Part shown: piece after piece, positions 33,951 to 43,001 of the stretch | How the letters are laid out: the number at the start of each line of letters is the position of its first letter | Numbering within the stretch: position 1 is the stretch's first letter | Assembly (NCBI GenBank): GCA_024279275.1 | Contig: JAJRRS010000136.1 | Location: forward strand, 25,468 to 89,467 | DNA: 64,000 nt | Direction of reading: 5' to 3' | Source of the DNA: Planctomycetota bacterium | GTDB taxonomy: Bacteria > Planctomycetota > Phycisphaerae > Phycisphaerales > Phycisphaeraceae | Program-made: the position numbers and the translations under genes | Notes under the pieces: model-generated | Told to the model about the DNA's origin: nothing | The model's database searches: none | Seen by the model: the letters and a program-made list of their open reading frames with translations, nothing else

Positions 33951-34730
33951 CTACGCGGCGTCTTTATCTTCTTCCTCTTCGGAGCGTTCGCTTGGTGGGA
34001 GGTAGGTGCGGAGTTTTTGTTCAACGATGCGGGGGTTGTCGCCGCTTTGGATCGACATGACGCCCTTGATGATGATCGTGCGGTAGAGGATTTCCTCGGC
34101 GGAGCGTCGGCCGAGGCGGTCTGCCAAGGGGAGCGACACGGCGTTGGCGATGATCGCGCCGTACATGGTGGTGAGCAGCGCAACCGCCATACCGGGGCCG
34201 ATGGCTGCGGGGTCGTCCATGTTGCTGAGCATGATGACCAGGCCGACCAGGGTTCCGATCATGCCGAACGCCGGTGCGTACTTGCCGATGGTTTCCAATA
34301 GAGCTTTGCCGACGTCGTGGCGGTCGGCGAGGTTTTCCAGGTCATTGGTCAGGACCTGCTCAATGAGTTCAGGGTCCGTGCCATCGACCGCCATCTGGAT
34401 GCCCAGGACGATAAAGGGGTCTTCGATGTCTTTGGTCGTGCTTTCCAGGCTCAGGATGCCGTCGCGGCGGGCGATCTCGGCGTACGAAACCATGTCCTCG
34501 ATCAGCTTGGAGGTCGAGGGCGAGCTGAAGAACACCGCCCGCTTGATGATCTTAATCAACGACTTGACGTTGCCCGCCGGGAAGGCGAAGAAGATAACCG
34601 TCGAGGTCATCCCGATGACCAGGATGAGGCTGTTTTGATCGATGAACATCGTGATGTCACCACTGCCGAACAGCGCCCACATCAACAACACCCACGTGCC
34701 GAGAAAACCGTACAGGATACCTAAGTCCAT
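33951..34730 (-). CDS. motA: Flagellar motor stator protein MotA
   Basis: Ion-channel subunit of the stator. Four membrane segments with a large cytosolic loop; AFGMIGTLVGLVIMLSNMDD and the TTMYGAIIANAVSLPLADRL segment are the conserved third and fourth helices. 259 residues. A hairpin and a sigma-28-like promoter lie upstream, and a terminator-like hairpin separates it from flbD. Confidence 0.94.
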   Translation of the reverse strand: MDLGILYGFLGTWVLLMWALFGSGDITMFIDQNSLILVIGMTSTVIFFAFPAGNVKSLIKIIKRAVFFSSPSTSKLIEDMVSYAEIARRDGILSLESTTKDIEDPFIVLGIQMAVDGTDPELIEQVLTNDLENLADRHDVGKALLETIGKYAPAFGMIGTLVGLVIMLSNMDDPAAIGPGMAVALLTTMYGAIIANAVSLPLADRLGRRSAEEILYRTIIIKGVMSIQSGDNPRIVEQKLRTYLPPSERSEEEEDKDAA

Positions 34731-34746
34731 AAGCGCACCTCAACCC

Positions 34747-34763
34747 GGACCCGAAAGGGGTCC
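34747..34763 (-). promoter_or_regulatory. Leader hairpin before motA
   Basis: Stem GGACCC/GGGTCC with loop GAAAG, 17 bases upstream of the motA start and downstream of the predicted promoter. It would fold in the mRNA just before the ribosome site (GAGGTG). Confidence 0.4.
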
Positions 34764-34772
34764 ATTGTTTTC

Positions 34773-34803
34773 TTATCGGTCTATCGGGTCCGGAATAATT
34801 AAG
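34773..34803 (-). promoter_or_regulatory. Possible sigma-28 promoter of motA
   Basis: On the minus strand ACCGATAA (34773-34780) matches the sigma-28 -10 consensus GCCGATAA at seven of eight positions. The upstream element is weak: TAAT/ATTA-like bases at 15-17 spacing instead of TAAA. Consistent with motA being a late flagellar gene, and with fliA encoded at the end of the same unit. Confidence 0.45.
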
Positions 34804-34902
34804 AACGGATGGTGTGTGGTGTCGGCGGTGAAAGAGCTTGTGGCTTGAGCGGTTTTTTGATTCGGTGGATCGTTAGTGTGGCGATGCTGTGGATGAAATC
34901 TT

Positions 34903-34926
34903 AAGAACCCCGCATGACATACGGGG
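34903..34926 (-). terminator. Terminator-like hairpin between flbD and motA
   Basis: Stem CCCCGTAT/ATGCGGGG (one G-U pair) with loop GTC, read on the minus strand, followed by TTCTTAAG. It lies 20 bases after the flbD stop. The T-run is short, so it may attenuate rather than end transcription. Confidence 0.5.
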
Positions 34927-34945
34927 CTTTATACATAGGGTTGTG

Positions 34946-35143
34946 TCAGCTTGGCGGTAACAGACTTCGGAGGCTTCGGCCGTAGTCCACGGCGAGTTCA
35001 ACGACGCGCTGCATATCTTCCTTGACGATAATGTGATCGCCGTTCATCAGGATGATCGTGGTGTCGGGGTTGGACTCCACGGTGCGGATGATCTCGGCGT
35101 TGATGACGAATTGTTTGCCGTTGAGGCGGGTGACGGTGATCAA
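34946..35143 (-). CDS. flbD: Flagellar protein FlbD/SwrD family
   Basis: A 65-residue protein of the FlbD (SwrD in Bacillus) family: MITVTRLNGKQFVINAEII, TVESNPDTTIILMNGDHIIVKE and a short amphipathic tail. In Bacillus it raises motor torque and is found after flgE, exactly as here. TTG start at 35143. Last gene before the motA unit. Confidence 0.88.
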   Translation of the reverse strand: MITVTRLNGKQFVINAEIIRTVESNPDTTIILMNGDHIIVKEDMQRVVELAVDYGRSLRSLLPPS

Positions 35144-35181
35144 GGTTGAGGGTCGGGGTACAGGGTTTAGAGATCGGGCTG

Positions 35182-35212
35182 ACTAACAGCTAATGGCTAA
35201 CGGCTAATGGCT
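35182..35212. repeat. GCTAAYR heptamer array, flgE-flbD spacer
   Basis: Tandem units ACTAACA, GCTAATG, GCTAACG, GCTAATG and GCT, between the flgE stop and the flbD start. Confidence 0.8.
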
Positions 35213-35219
35213 TCCTTTA

Positions 35220-36944
35220 TTATCGGACCGCTGCGAGAAGTTCCTGGATAAGTTCGTCGCTGGTGGTGAGGACTCTGGAGTTGGCGCTGAAGCCGGTGCT
35301 GGCGCTGATGAGGTTGATGAACTCCTCTGCGAGTTCGACATTGGAGAGTTCAAGTGCCCTGCCGATGACCCGGCCCGAGCCGCCCTGGCCTGCGGAGACG
35401 ACGGTGGCGATGCCTGAGTTGATGGTGGGTCGGTAGAGGCTACCGCCGAATTCTTCCAGGCCGTTGTTATTAGCGAAGACGGCGATGGGAACGCGGCCGA
35501 GGTTTCGCAGCAGGCCGTTGGAGAAGACGCCGGAGATCGTGCCGTCCTCACCGACGCTGAAGTCTTCCAGTGTGCCGATCTGTGAGCCGTCCTGGTTGCG
35601 GGCGGCGATCTGGCTGGAGGTGTCTGTCAGGGAGGTAACGGTGTTAAACGGGTCAGCGAACTTGAGGGTGATATTCATCGGGGTGACGGCACCGGTATTC
35701 AGTCGGTCGATCGAGATGCTGGGGTTGCTGACGGTCAGGAGGTTGCCCTCGGTATCGAAGCTCAGGACGCCGGTACCCAGGAAGAGATCCAGGTCGGTGT
35801 CGTCGGTGGAGTCGGCGTAGTAGCGCCAGGTCGCGCCGGTGGTGGTCTTGCTTTCCAGTACGAAGCGAAGATCGATCACGACCTCGGAGCCGAGGCTGTC
35901 GAAGGTGATGAAGGTGGTGCGTGTGGAGCCGCCGTTGGCATCCTGTGTGCCGGTGAACCCGTAGGAGACGGCGTTATTGTTCTTGATGCTGGAGGCGCTA
36001 AAGAGGATCCCGTTATCTTCGCCGATGTTGCTCTCGACGAGTATCTGGCCGGCAACGATGGTGACGCCGGGTGTGGACGTCGCGGTCGTGGGTCGGGAGG
36101 TGTCGATACCCAGAATTTCGTCGAGGAACGCGGTGAAGTCGTCCAGGGTTGTGCCGAAGTCGTGGCTGTTGGTGGTATTGGCTGGCCCGATCTCGAAGGT
36201 TCGGTCGGCGATGGCGGCTCCACCCTTGGCCACGCCGGCGATGGTGATGACATCACCGAGTGCGTACAGCGCGGTCCCGGTACCGGTGCCGTCGTCCTTG
36301 AAGAGGCTGGTCAAAGCGTCGGTTCCAAGGGCCTGAGTCGTCACGAGCGCATCAGAATAGAGCACGGCACTGGTGCTGATGCTGCCGACCGTGGCGACGT
36401 CGCCGCCGGCGTTGAGGTTGCCGGCGAAAGTGACGTTCTCGGTCGCCTCGGCGATGGTCAGGACGCCGGTGGGAATGGTCAGGTTAACGAGCAGGCCCTC
36501 GACGACGTCGAAGTTTTCATCGATGCCGAAACCCTGAACGAGTCCGCCGTCGGCGTTGACGAGGTTGAAGCTGCGGTCCAGAACGAAGTTGCCCGTGCGT
36601 GTGTAACGCGTGTTGCCCTCGGTGTTGACGATGAAGAAGCCGTTGCCCTCGATAGCCATGTCGGTGTTGACGCCGGTGGGCTGGAGCGATCCGGTGGAGA
36701 AGTCGCGGGTGATAGTGCTGGTGCGTACGCCCAGGCCCATCTGTGTGGGGTTGGTGCCGCCGAGTGTGCCGGTGGGTGCCGAGCCGCTGGTGATGCGTTG
36801 TGATATCTGCGTCTCGAAAGTGATCCGGCTTTTCTTATACGCGGTCGTATTGACGTTGGCGATGTTATTGCCAGCAACCGCCAGAAGTTTGGCGTTGGAG
36901 GTGATGCCGGTGAGGCTGCTGAAGAGTGCGGTCTGTAACGCCAT
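35220..36944 (-). CDS. flgE: Flagellar hook protein FlgE
   Basis: Structural subunit of the hook. The N-terminal rod-domain pattern ALFSSLTGITSNAKLLAVAG, with NNIANVNTTAYKKSR behind it, and the C-terminal LELSNVELAEEFINLISAST followed by GFSANSRVLTTSDELIQELL are both intact. The middle is a large variable surface region, which brings the length to 574 against about 400 in enteric bacteria. ATG 36944. Confidence 0.94.
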   Translation of the reverse strand: MALQTALFSSLTGITSNAKLLAVAGNNIANVNTTAYKKSRITFETQISQRITSGSAPTGTLGGTNPTQMGLGVRTSTITRDFSTGSLQPTGVNTDMAIEGNGFFIVNTEGNTRYTRTGNFVLDRSFNLVNADGGLVQGFGIDENFDVVEGLLVNLTIPTGVLTIAEATENVTFAGNLNAGGDVATVGSISTSAVLYSDALVTTQALGTDALTSLFKDDGTGTGTALYALGDVITIAGVAKGGAAIADRTFEIGPANTTNSHDFGTTLDDFTAFLDEILGIDTSRPTTATSTPGVTIVAGQILVESNIGEDNGILFSASSIKNNNAVSYGFTGTQDANGGSTRTTFITFDSLGSEVVIDLRFVLESKTTTGATWRYYADSTDDTDLDLFLGTGVLSFDTEGNLLTVSNPSISIDRLNTGAVTPMNITLKFADPFNTVTSLTDTSSQIAARNQDGSQIGTLEDFSVGEDGTISGVFSNGLLRNLGRVPIAVFANNNGLEEFGGSLYRPTINSGIATVVSAGQGGSGRVIGRALELSNVELAEEFINLISASTGFSANSRVLTTSDELIQELLAAVR

Positions 36945-37012
36945 GATAAACTCCTGCGTGTTCCACCCGTGCGAGACGGGCGGGTGGGTGCTTGCTTGAA
37001 ATACCTAACTAA

Positions 37013-37327
37013 CTACTTGCCGGTCGCTTCCGCGACGATGCGCCTAAGTGACGCGTTCTGGATTGATTCGATGCCGGTCAGTGGGGCGAGTGCGTCGATC
37101 TTCGCCGTTTGTTCGGGTGGTTTGACGTTGTCTGTCGGGGTGGTGGGGTCTACACCTGTCAGTGGATCTAGCTTTGTATTGATCTGACTTCCGGGCTGCC
37201 TTGCGTCTGCCAAAAGAGAATCGAAGCTGAGCGATTCGATCGGCGGCTTGCCGGGGCGTACACCTGTGGTCGGCACGGGGCTGACCGCTGGCATGAGCAT
37301 CCGTAATAAGTCGCCGCCGTTAGACAC
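37013..37327 (-). CDS. Unknown protein between flgD and flgE
   Basis: A 104-residue soluble, proline-rich protein (SFDSLLADARQPGS, VDPTTPTDNVKPPEQTAKI, ASLRRIVAEATGK). In many phyla this position is held by a short flagellar operon protein with a conserved C-terminal SxHAxxRLxxR motif; that motif is absent here, so it is at best a positional analogue. GTG start at 37327 with AAGGA seven bases upstream. The C-terminal amphipathic helix could bind export or hook proteins. Low-confidence function. Confidence 0.6.
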   Translation of the reverse strand: MSNGGDLLRMLMPAVSPVPTTGVRPGKPPIESLSFDSLLADARQPGSQINTKLDPLTGVDPTTPTDNVKPPEQTAKIDALAPLTGIESIQNASLRRIVAEATGK

Positions 37328-37354
37328 GTTGAATCCTTCTATAAGTCCGGTTAA

Positions 37355-37993
37355 TTATTTCTGCACATCCGAGAACCGCGTCACGGCCCCGGCTGAAAGT
37401 TTTTGGCCTGTGTCCAGTTCGAGGATCAGGTCGTCCTCCTCGGTCACGACACTGGTGACGACGCCCTCTACCAGTGCGTTGTTCTTATCGAATCCGCTGA
37501 CCATCTTGCCGACCAGCGCGCTGGAGTTGAGGATGATGAGGTTGCGCAGCAGTTGCTGGACGATCTGTGTGTCCAGGTCGCCGAGGTTCCCGACGTCGGT
37601 GATGCGTGAGGCATCGATACGGCTGCCGTCGGTGAATTTGAGGATGGGGTTGCCGTTCTCGATAACAAGGGATTGCACGACACCTTCGACAACCTGGTTG
37701 TTGGCATCCAGCCCCTTGACGGATTGCCCGATCAGGCCGCTGGCGGAGGAGATGGCGTTCTGGTCAACCATGGTTTGGAGCTGTTCCTGCAGCGAGACCT
37801 GGCTTTCGATGTTACGCAGGCTGGACAATTGATCGAGGATGGCCGAAGAGTCGCTGGGCGCGAAGGGGTCCTGGTTGCTCAGTTCTGCGACGAGGATATT
37901 GACAAACTCTTCGCTGGAGAGGTCCGCAAACGCGGTGCTGTTGCGTTGGGTTGGTTGTGCGGTGGTGATCCCGCCGATGGCGCCTGCTGACAT
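37355..37993 (-). CDS. flgD: Flagellar hook cap protein FlgD
   Basis: Scaffold for hook assembly. The N-terminal motif FADLSSEEFVNILVAELSNQDPF, with SSAILDQLSSLRNIESQ behind it, is characteristic, followed by SASGLIGQSVKGLD. 212 residues. An additional duplicated beta module (about 85-205) is present. Located after fliK as in Bacillus. Confidence 0.92.
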   Translation of the reverse strand: MSAGAIGGITTAQPTQRNSTAFADLSSEEFVNILVAELSNQDPFAPSDSSAILDQLSSLRNIESQVSLQEQLQTMVDQNAISSASGLIGQSVKGLDANNQVVEGVVQSLVIENGNPILKFTDGSRIDASRITDVGNLGDLDTQIVQQLLRNLIILNSSALVGKMVSGFDKNNALVEGVVTSVVTEEDDLILELDTGQKLSAGAVTRFSDVQK

Positions 37994-38051
37994 AGTCTGG
38001 TACTCCGAAGTTCACAAAGCCGGTGTTACGGCCCTGATGTATCTGTGTTAA

Positions 38052-39449
38052 TTACGCGGCGTGGTTGAGTTCTTGCTCGAAGCCGGTCTGTTCTTCTGAT
38101 GCCTGTTGGCCTTGCTGGTTGTCACCTTGGCGTGTGAAACTGCCGCGGCTTCGTCCGTCATTGGGTTGGCCGTCACGGTCGGACTGTGATTCGTTGTGGA
38201 GGTTTGATCCGGAGGTTTGATTCAGGGTTTGTACGCTGAGGCGTTCGACTGACAAACCCTGCTGCTCAAGCGAAGTGCGGAGATGGGACATCTGCTGGTT
38301 CAACAGTGTGCGTGTCGATTCGTTTTGGGCGTGGAACTGTGCGTTGACCGTGCCGTTTTGCATCTGCAGTTGTATCCGAACCGTGCCCATATCCGGGGGG
38401 GTGAGTCGGAGTGTGACCGCACCGCCCTTTTGCAAGACGGCGTTTTGCAATCCGCGAGCGATCCGTGCGGTGTTGAGCTGGGTGTTGCTTGCGTCCTGTG
38501 CCTGTGTGGTGGGGGCGGCTTGTTGTGCGGAACCGGTGGACGTGGCCTGGGCCTCACCGGCGACGGGCGTCTGGACGCTGGCGGCGATGTCGATGCCTCC
38601 GATCGCGGTCGATGCAGTGGGGGCGAGTGTTTGCGTGGTTGTTGTCTGCGATGTTTGTGTATTGCTGTTAAGCGAGCTTTGATCCTGAGAAGGGGTGTCG
38701 CGAGTGCCGGACTGATTGGTGTCACTCTGCCTTGCTTCGGCGACGACGGCCAAACGTTCGGTGGATGCGGAAGGCTGGTTCTGTGTGGTCGACTCAGTGT
38801 TGGTTGCCTGCGTGTCCTTGCTTTGCTGAGGCTGAACAGGGGCTGCGGTCAAGTTGGACACGGCCTGGGTCGACTGTTGACTGGGGGTTGTACTGGCCTG
38901 TGTTTCCTGGGTGTCTTGCGTTGCCTGTGCGTTCTGTGTGTTTACAGCCTGTGTGTTCACGACCTGTGTCTGCTGAACTTCAGCGGGCTGGTCAACGACG
39001 ACGGCGGCTTGCGTGGCAATCACTTCACTTGTCTGCACGGTGGTCTGTTGTAGAAGCAGTGTGTCAGTCTGGGCGGTGGCGGTGGTTGTCTGAGACTGTT
39101 CGGCCTGAGTGTCGGTATCGGTTGCAGGCTCGGTTGATGTGTCGTTCTGATTGGTGTCTGATGAGTCGGTGGACTGGGCTTGATCGGTTTGCGTATCCGT
39201 CGAATCGGATTGTGTGTCTACAGGTGCTTCACTGTCGGTGGGTGTGGTTGCCTGATCGATAGGCGCGGCTTCGTCGGTGTGTTTCACGACGGGCGACTTG
39301 TCTGCGATCGGTTCGGGTTTGCTGAAGCGCTCGCCGGCATCTTTGAGCTGGCGGTCGAACTGCGGGCGATCTGTCTGCGCGGGCGGTGCGGCCTTGCGCG
39401 GGAGGAGCAGGTCGGTGACGTTCTGATTAAAAACGGTCAATAAGCTCAT
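38052..39449 (-). CDS. fliK: Hook-length control protein FliK
   Basis: Exported ruler that sets hook length and signals FlhB. A very Gln/Thr/Ser-rich, low-complexity N-terminal two-thirds (about residues 45-330) precedes the conserved C-terminal hook domain: LRLTPPDMGTVRIQLQMQNG, TRTLLNQQMSHLRTSLEQQG and LSVERLSVQ. 465 residues. The low-complexity part explains its weak similarity to other FliK proteins. Overlaps the downstream-in-sequence MotE-like gene by four bases. Confidence 0.88.
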   Translation of the reverse strand: MSLLTVFNQNVTDLLLPRKAAPPAQTDRPQFDRQLKDAGERFSKPEPIADKSPVVKHTDEAAPIDQATTPTDSEAPVDTQSDSTDTQTDQAQSTDSSDTNQNDTSTEPATDTDTQAEQSQTTTATAQTDTLLLQQTTVQTSEVIATQAAVVVDQPAEVQQTQVVNTQAVNTQNAQATQDTQETQASTTPSQQSTQAVSNLTAAPVQPQQSKDTQATNTESTTQNQPSASTERLAVVAEARQSDTNQSGTRDTPSQDQSSLNSNTQTSQTTTTQTLAPTASTAIGGIDIAASVQTPVAGEAQATSTGSAQQAAPTTQAQDASNTQLNTARIARGLQNAVLQKGGAVTLRLTPPDMGTVRIQLQMQNGTVNAQFHAQNESTRTLLNQQMSHLRTSLEQQGLSVERLSVQTLNQTSGSNLHNESQSDRDGQPNDGRSRGSFTRQGDNQQGQQASEEQTGFEQELNHAA

Positions 39450-40165
39450 GATTGATTCTCGACAGGGGTTGTCTGCTGGCCGAGCGTGTACTCGCCACGC
39501 TTGCGGAGTTTTTCGAGCAATTCAGTAGCCTGGGGGACTTCCTCGGGCGCCTTGAACTGCGCCAGGACCTTGCCTGCTTTTCGGTTACTCATCGAGGCGA
39601 GGTATTCCACGACCTGGTCGATCTTCCCCAGTGACATCAGGGTTTGGAAGGCCTGCTTGGTCTGCTTAGGTGATTGGGTTTCGTAGAGCTTGACGACCTG
39701 CTGAAAGTTTTCATCGCTGGTCTGGTCGGCGCGGTCCTGGATCCACTTCTCGAAAGCGGCACGTTCTTTTTCCAGTTCGGCGACGCGGCGGTTGTGGTCT
39801 GCCTTGAAGCGGGCCATCTCTTCACGCAGAGCTTTGTTCTGGTCGTTGAAAAGGTTGATGCGTTCTATGGCGGTCTGGTCGGCTTGTGTTGTTTTATCAA
39901 ACTCTTCACGCAGGGTAGTCGGGCCTTTGCCGGTCGATTCCAATCGGGCGAGTTGATCGCGTACCTGCTTGCTTTTTTCTTTCAGGACCAGCATCTCTTC
40001 CGCTTGCGCGGCTTCTTCGTCGAGGGTCAGCTCGAAGGTATCCATGGCGGCATTGATGCGTTCCATGTTGATGTAGCCGCCGGAGTATTTATAGCCGACG
40101 TAGCCTGCCGCGAGGAGCAGGTTGAGAATCATGGACCCGACAAAGAAATACCAGATCATCTTCAC
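39446..40165 (-). CDS. MotE/YlxF-like flagellar protein
   Basis: A 239-residue protein with one N-terminal membrane helix (FVGSMILNLLLAAGYVGY), a long coiled coil (about 45-150) and a C-terminal MgtE-N-like helical domain (VVKLYETQSPKQTKQAFQTL, then VVEYLASMSNRKAGKVLAQF). This is the layout of MotE (YlxF in Bacillus), which chaperones the MotC/stator partner or acts at the basal body. It holds the YlxF position between fliJ and fliK. GTG start overlapping the fliJ stop. Confidence 0.8.
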   Translation of the reverse strand: MKMIWYFFVGSMILNLLLAAGYVGYKYSGGYINMERINAAMDTFELTLDEEAAQAEEMLVLKEKSKQVRDQLARLESTGKGPTTLREEFDKTTQADQTAIERINLFNDQNKALREEMARFKADHNRRVAELEKERAAFEKWIQDRADQTSDENFQQVVKLYETQSPKQTKQAFQTLMSLGKIDQVVEYLASMSNRKAGKVLAQFKAPEEVPQATELLEKLRKRGEYTLGQQTTPVENQS

Positions 40166-40623
40166 GAGGCACCACCGATCATCAGGCGGTATGCGTATCT
40201 TGTAGTCGCCAGTTCATCCATTTCGTTTGTTTCGCGTCGGTTCTGCTCGTAGCGCCACTGAGTCTCATGATTTTCACGGAGCAGTTCCAGGCTCTTTCGT
40301 TGTTTGGTTGCATCAAGGAGTGTTTGGCGGGCCTGATCGATCTGTTTCTCGACGCCAGCGAGACGGTGAACGATCTGCCGGGCGCGTTGCGATGCGTGGC
40401 CGGAGTAGCGTGCGAATTGCCCGACACGGGTGAGGTCGACCTTGCCGACCAGGCCGTCGGCCATGGCTTGTTTGGAATCGCGGATGGTGTCTTGCATATC
40501 TCGTATCTGGTCGTGGAAGATCATGCGTGTGCGCAGGTGCTGTGCGAGTTCGCGCTGCCGCTGGTCTTCCTCCCTGCGGTGATGCGCCAGTAAGGTCTGG
40601 AACCTGAATTGGAATTTAGCCAT
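40162..40623 (-). CDS. fliJ: Flagellar export chaperone FliJ
   Basis: A 153-residue antiparallel coiled-coil protein that acts with FliI in the export ATPase. It opens KFQFRFQTLLAHHRREEDQR, the FliJ signature, and ends with the MDELATTRYAYRLM motif. Follows fliI on the same strand. Confidence 0.88.
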   Translation of the reverse strand: MAKFQFRFQTLLAHHRREEDQRQRELAQHLRTRMIFHDQIRDMQDTIRDSKQAMADGLVGKVDLTRVGQFARYSGHASQRARQIVHRLAGVEKQIDQARQTLLDATKQRKSLELLRENHETQWRYEQNRRETNEMDELATTRYAYRLMIGGAS

Positions 40624-40668
40624 ACCGGGTTCTCTTTAAGGCCTGGCTCCGCCAAGCCCGTGTGTAAG

Positions 40669-42054
40669 TCAGCGCGGCGCGGGTGCGACGGGCTGACGGG
40701 TGCGTTGGTTGATCTTCTGCTGTGCTAGTTTGGTCTGTTGGATCAGTGCGAATAGTTGTGAGCGTGCGGTGTCGAAGTTGGCGGCACCCTTAACTTCGTT
40801 TCGGCCCTGCTGAAGGAGACGATCGACCGCGGGCTTGCAGGCGATGGCGAGGTCGAAGTCGGGGTTGGAGCCGGGGGCGTAAGCGCCGATGTTCAGGAGG
40901 TCTTCGACCTGCTGGTAGCTGTGGACGAGTTTGAGGACTTCGCGTTTGGCGGCCTGTTGGTCCGGGCCGGTGACGTCGTCGGACACACGGCTGATCGAGG
41001 AGAGCACATCAATCGCGGGGTAATGGCCTTTTTGTGCGAGGTCACGGGAGAGCTGGATGTGGCCATCGAGTATGCCGCGGCATGCGTCGGAGATCGGCTC
41101 GTTGATGTCGTCGCCCTCGACGAGGACGGAATAAATGCCGGTGATAGAACCCTTACTGGTTCGTCCGGAACGTTCGAGCAGGGTCGGCAGCATGGAAAAA
41201 ACACTGGGCGGGTAGCCCTTGGTCGCAGGTGGTTCGCCGGCGGCGAGGCCGACCTGGCGTTGCGCCTGGCAGAAACGTGTGATCGAGTCCATGATGAGCA
41301 TGACGTCCAGGCCCGAGTCACGGAAGTATTCGCTGATGGTGGCGGCCACCACAGCGGCGCGGATGCGTAAGAGTGCGGGTTGATCGCCGGTGGCGCAGAT
41401 GACGACGCTGCGTGCAAGACCTTCCGGGCCGAGGTTGTTATCGATGAAGTCGCGGACCTCCCGGCCGCGCTCGCCGACCAGGGCGATCACGCTGACATCG
41501 GCGGCGGTGTGCCTGGCCATGGTGCCCAGGAGGGTTGACTTGCCGACGCCGGGTGCGGCGAAGATACCGATACGCTGGCCACGCCCGATCGAGTGCAGAG
41601 CATCAATGGCACGCACGCCGGTTGCGAGGGATTCATTGATCAGTGGGCGGTCAAGGGGATCGATCGGTGGCGGGATCAGGGATCGTATGATTGTGTCACA
41701 GAGAGGCCCTTTGCCATCCATCGGCCGGCCCATCCCGTCTAAAACTCTTCCTAATAAGGATTCACCGACCCGAACGAATGGCGAAAAGTGTTCGGCAACG
41801 ACATGATCCCCGCGCCGCACGCCGGTGGTCGGGCCAAGGGGCATGATGATGGTCTGTTCGTGATCGAAGCCGACGACTTCGCCGTCGAGTTTGTTAAAAG
41901 ATGAGTTTTTTTCGCGGATACCGACCATCGCCCCGATCGGCGCGGGCAGGTCGGTGACACGGAGCGCAAGACCGCGCACTTCTGACACCCTACCGCGCAA
42001 TTCCAGCGGGGCTGCGTGATCCAAAATCCGTAATTGGTCGGTCAAAAGACTCAT
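40669..42054 (-). CDS. fliI: Flagellar export ATPase FliI
   Basis: F1-beta-like ATPase that energises export. Walker A is FAAPGVGKSTLLG, and the walker B LDVMLIMDSITRFCQAQR with the following GLAAGEPPATKGYPPSVF are family hallmarks. The start at ATG 42054 has GAGG six bases upstream; two other starts lie within 12 bases before. About 460 residues, normal. Confidence 0.96.
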   Translation of the reverse strand: MSLLTDQLRILDHAAPLELRGRVSEVRGLALRVTDLPAPIGAMVGIREKNSSFNKLDGEVVGFDHEQTIIMPLGPTTGVRRGDHVVAEHFSPFVRVGESLLGRVLDGMGRPMDGKGPLCDTIIRSLIPPPIDPLDRPLINESLATGVRAIDALHSIGRGQRIGIFAAPGVGKSTLLGTMARHTAADVSVIALVGERGREVRDFIDNNLGPEGLARSVVICATGDQPALLRIRAAVVAATISEYFRDSGLDVMLIMDSITRFCQAQRQVGLAAGEPPATKGYPPSVFSMLPTLLERSGRTSKGSITGIYSVLVEGDDINEPISDACRGILDGHIQLSRDLAQKGHYPAIDVLSSISRVSDDVTGPDQQAAKREVLKLVHSYQQVEDLLNIGAYAPGSNPDFDLAIACKPAVDRLLQQGRNEVKGAANFDTARSQLFALIQQTKLAQQKINQRTRQPVAPAPR

Positions 42055-42123
42055 AGACATCCTCACCCCGCGAATGGCATGCCAGACAACGCCCGGTCCG
42101 GTCAGCCCCTGGACAACTCCCGG

Positions 42124-42990
42124 CTATGCTCCCTGCCCCGGATCGTTGTCGGGATCGGGATCGGGCAAGGGGTCGATCCCTTGTTGTGGAAGCGGGTCAT
42201 CGGTGTCCAGGTAATCGGTCGCGATCTGGTCAGGCGGGCTGTCGAGTGATAGATCGGGCAAGGGGCCGGGCTGGGTGTCCACGTCGGCATCGGTGTCAGC
42301 GGGGAGGATCAGGTCCACGACCCGGCGTATTTGTGTCTCGATGGTCGCATCGATCTGGCCTTGGCCGTAGGACACCAGGCAGCCGCCGGCGCTGACGTGC
42401 GCATCTTCGGCGAGGTGGATGTGTTCGAGGTGGTCAAACTCGGCAAGGAGTTGAGGCAGCGCCTGGGAGATGATGGCCAGGTCTGCGGGATTCACGCGGA
42501 CCGAAACGTCCATCGGCCTAAGCACCAGGGCCAACGCACCGGCAACCTGATCCACAACCACGGAGGGATCGACCTCGATGACGCGATGCACAAGACGTTC
42601 TGCCATTTTCAAGGCAAACTCGGTAACGACCTGCCGGGCTTCGATAGCCATGCCCTTGGTCTGCGCATCCCATTGCTCGGCGACGTCGGACCAGGCGGCG
42701 TGGAGTTGGGCGAACTTCTCACGGAACTCTTCAAGGGCTTCTTGGCGGCCTTGCTCGCGCCCTTCGGTGAGGCCTTGCTCGTACCCGGCGGTTTTGCCTT
42801 GCTCAAGGCCGATCTGCTCTGCGCCCGCAACCAGATCCTTGGCTTTAAGCTCGGCCTCGGTGACGATCGACGCGGCTTTGTCCTCGGCGACCATCCGCAA
42901 ACGCGCCGCCTGCCGGCCCAGATCGCCCAGGTCCAGCACCACCGCGTCTTTGGCGAACCCGATCGTGTTGTGTGCTTTGATGACAGACAT
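42124..42990 (-). CDS. fliH: Flagellar assembly protein FliH
   Basis: Regulator of FliI and stator of the export ATPase. N-terminal helix (LDLGDLGRQAARLRMVAEDK), Gln/Glu-rich coiled coil with EQGKTAGYEQGLTEGREQGR, and a C-terminal domain with VVTEFALKMAERLVHRVIEV. The extra C-terminal tail is a disordered Asp/Pro-rich stretch. 288 residues, longer than in enterics because of this tail. Confidence 0.88.
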   Translation of the reverse strand: MSVIKAHNTIGFAKDAVVLDLGDLGRQAARLRMVAEDKAASIVTEAELKAKDLVAGAEQIGLEQGKTAGYEQGLTEGREQGRQEALEEFREKFAQLHAAWSDVAEQWDAQTKGMAIEARQVVTEFALKMAERLVHRVIEVDPSVVVDQVAGALALVLRPMDVSVRVNPADLAIISQALPQLLAEFDHLEHIHLAEDAHVSAGGCLVSYGQGQIDATIETQIRRVVDLILPADTDADVDTQPGPLPDLSLDSPPDQIATDYLDTDDPLPQQGIDPLPDPDPDNDPGQGA

Positions 42991-43001
42991 TGTTGGAGCC
43001 T

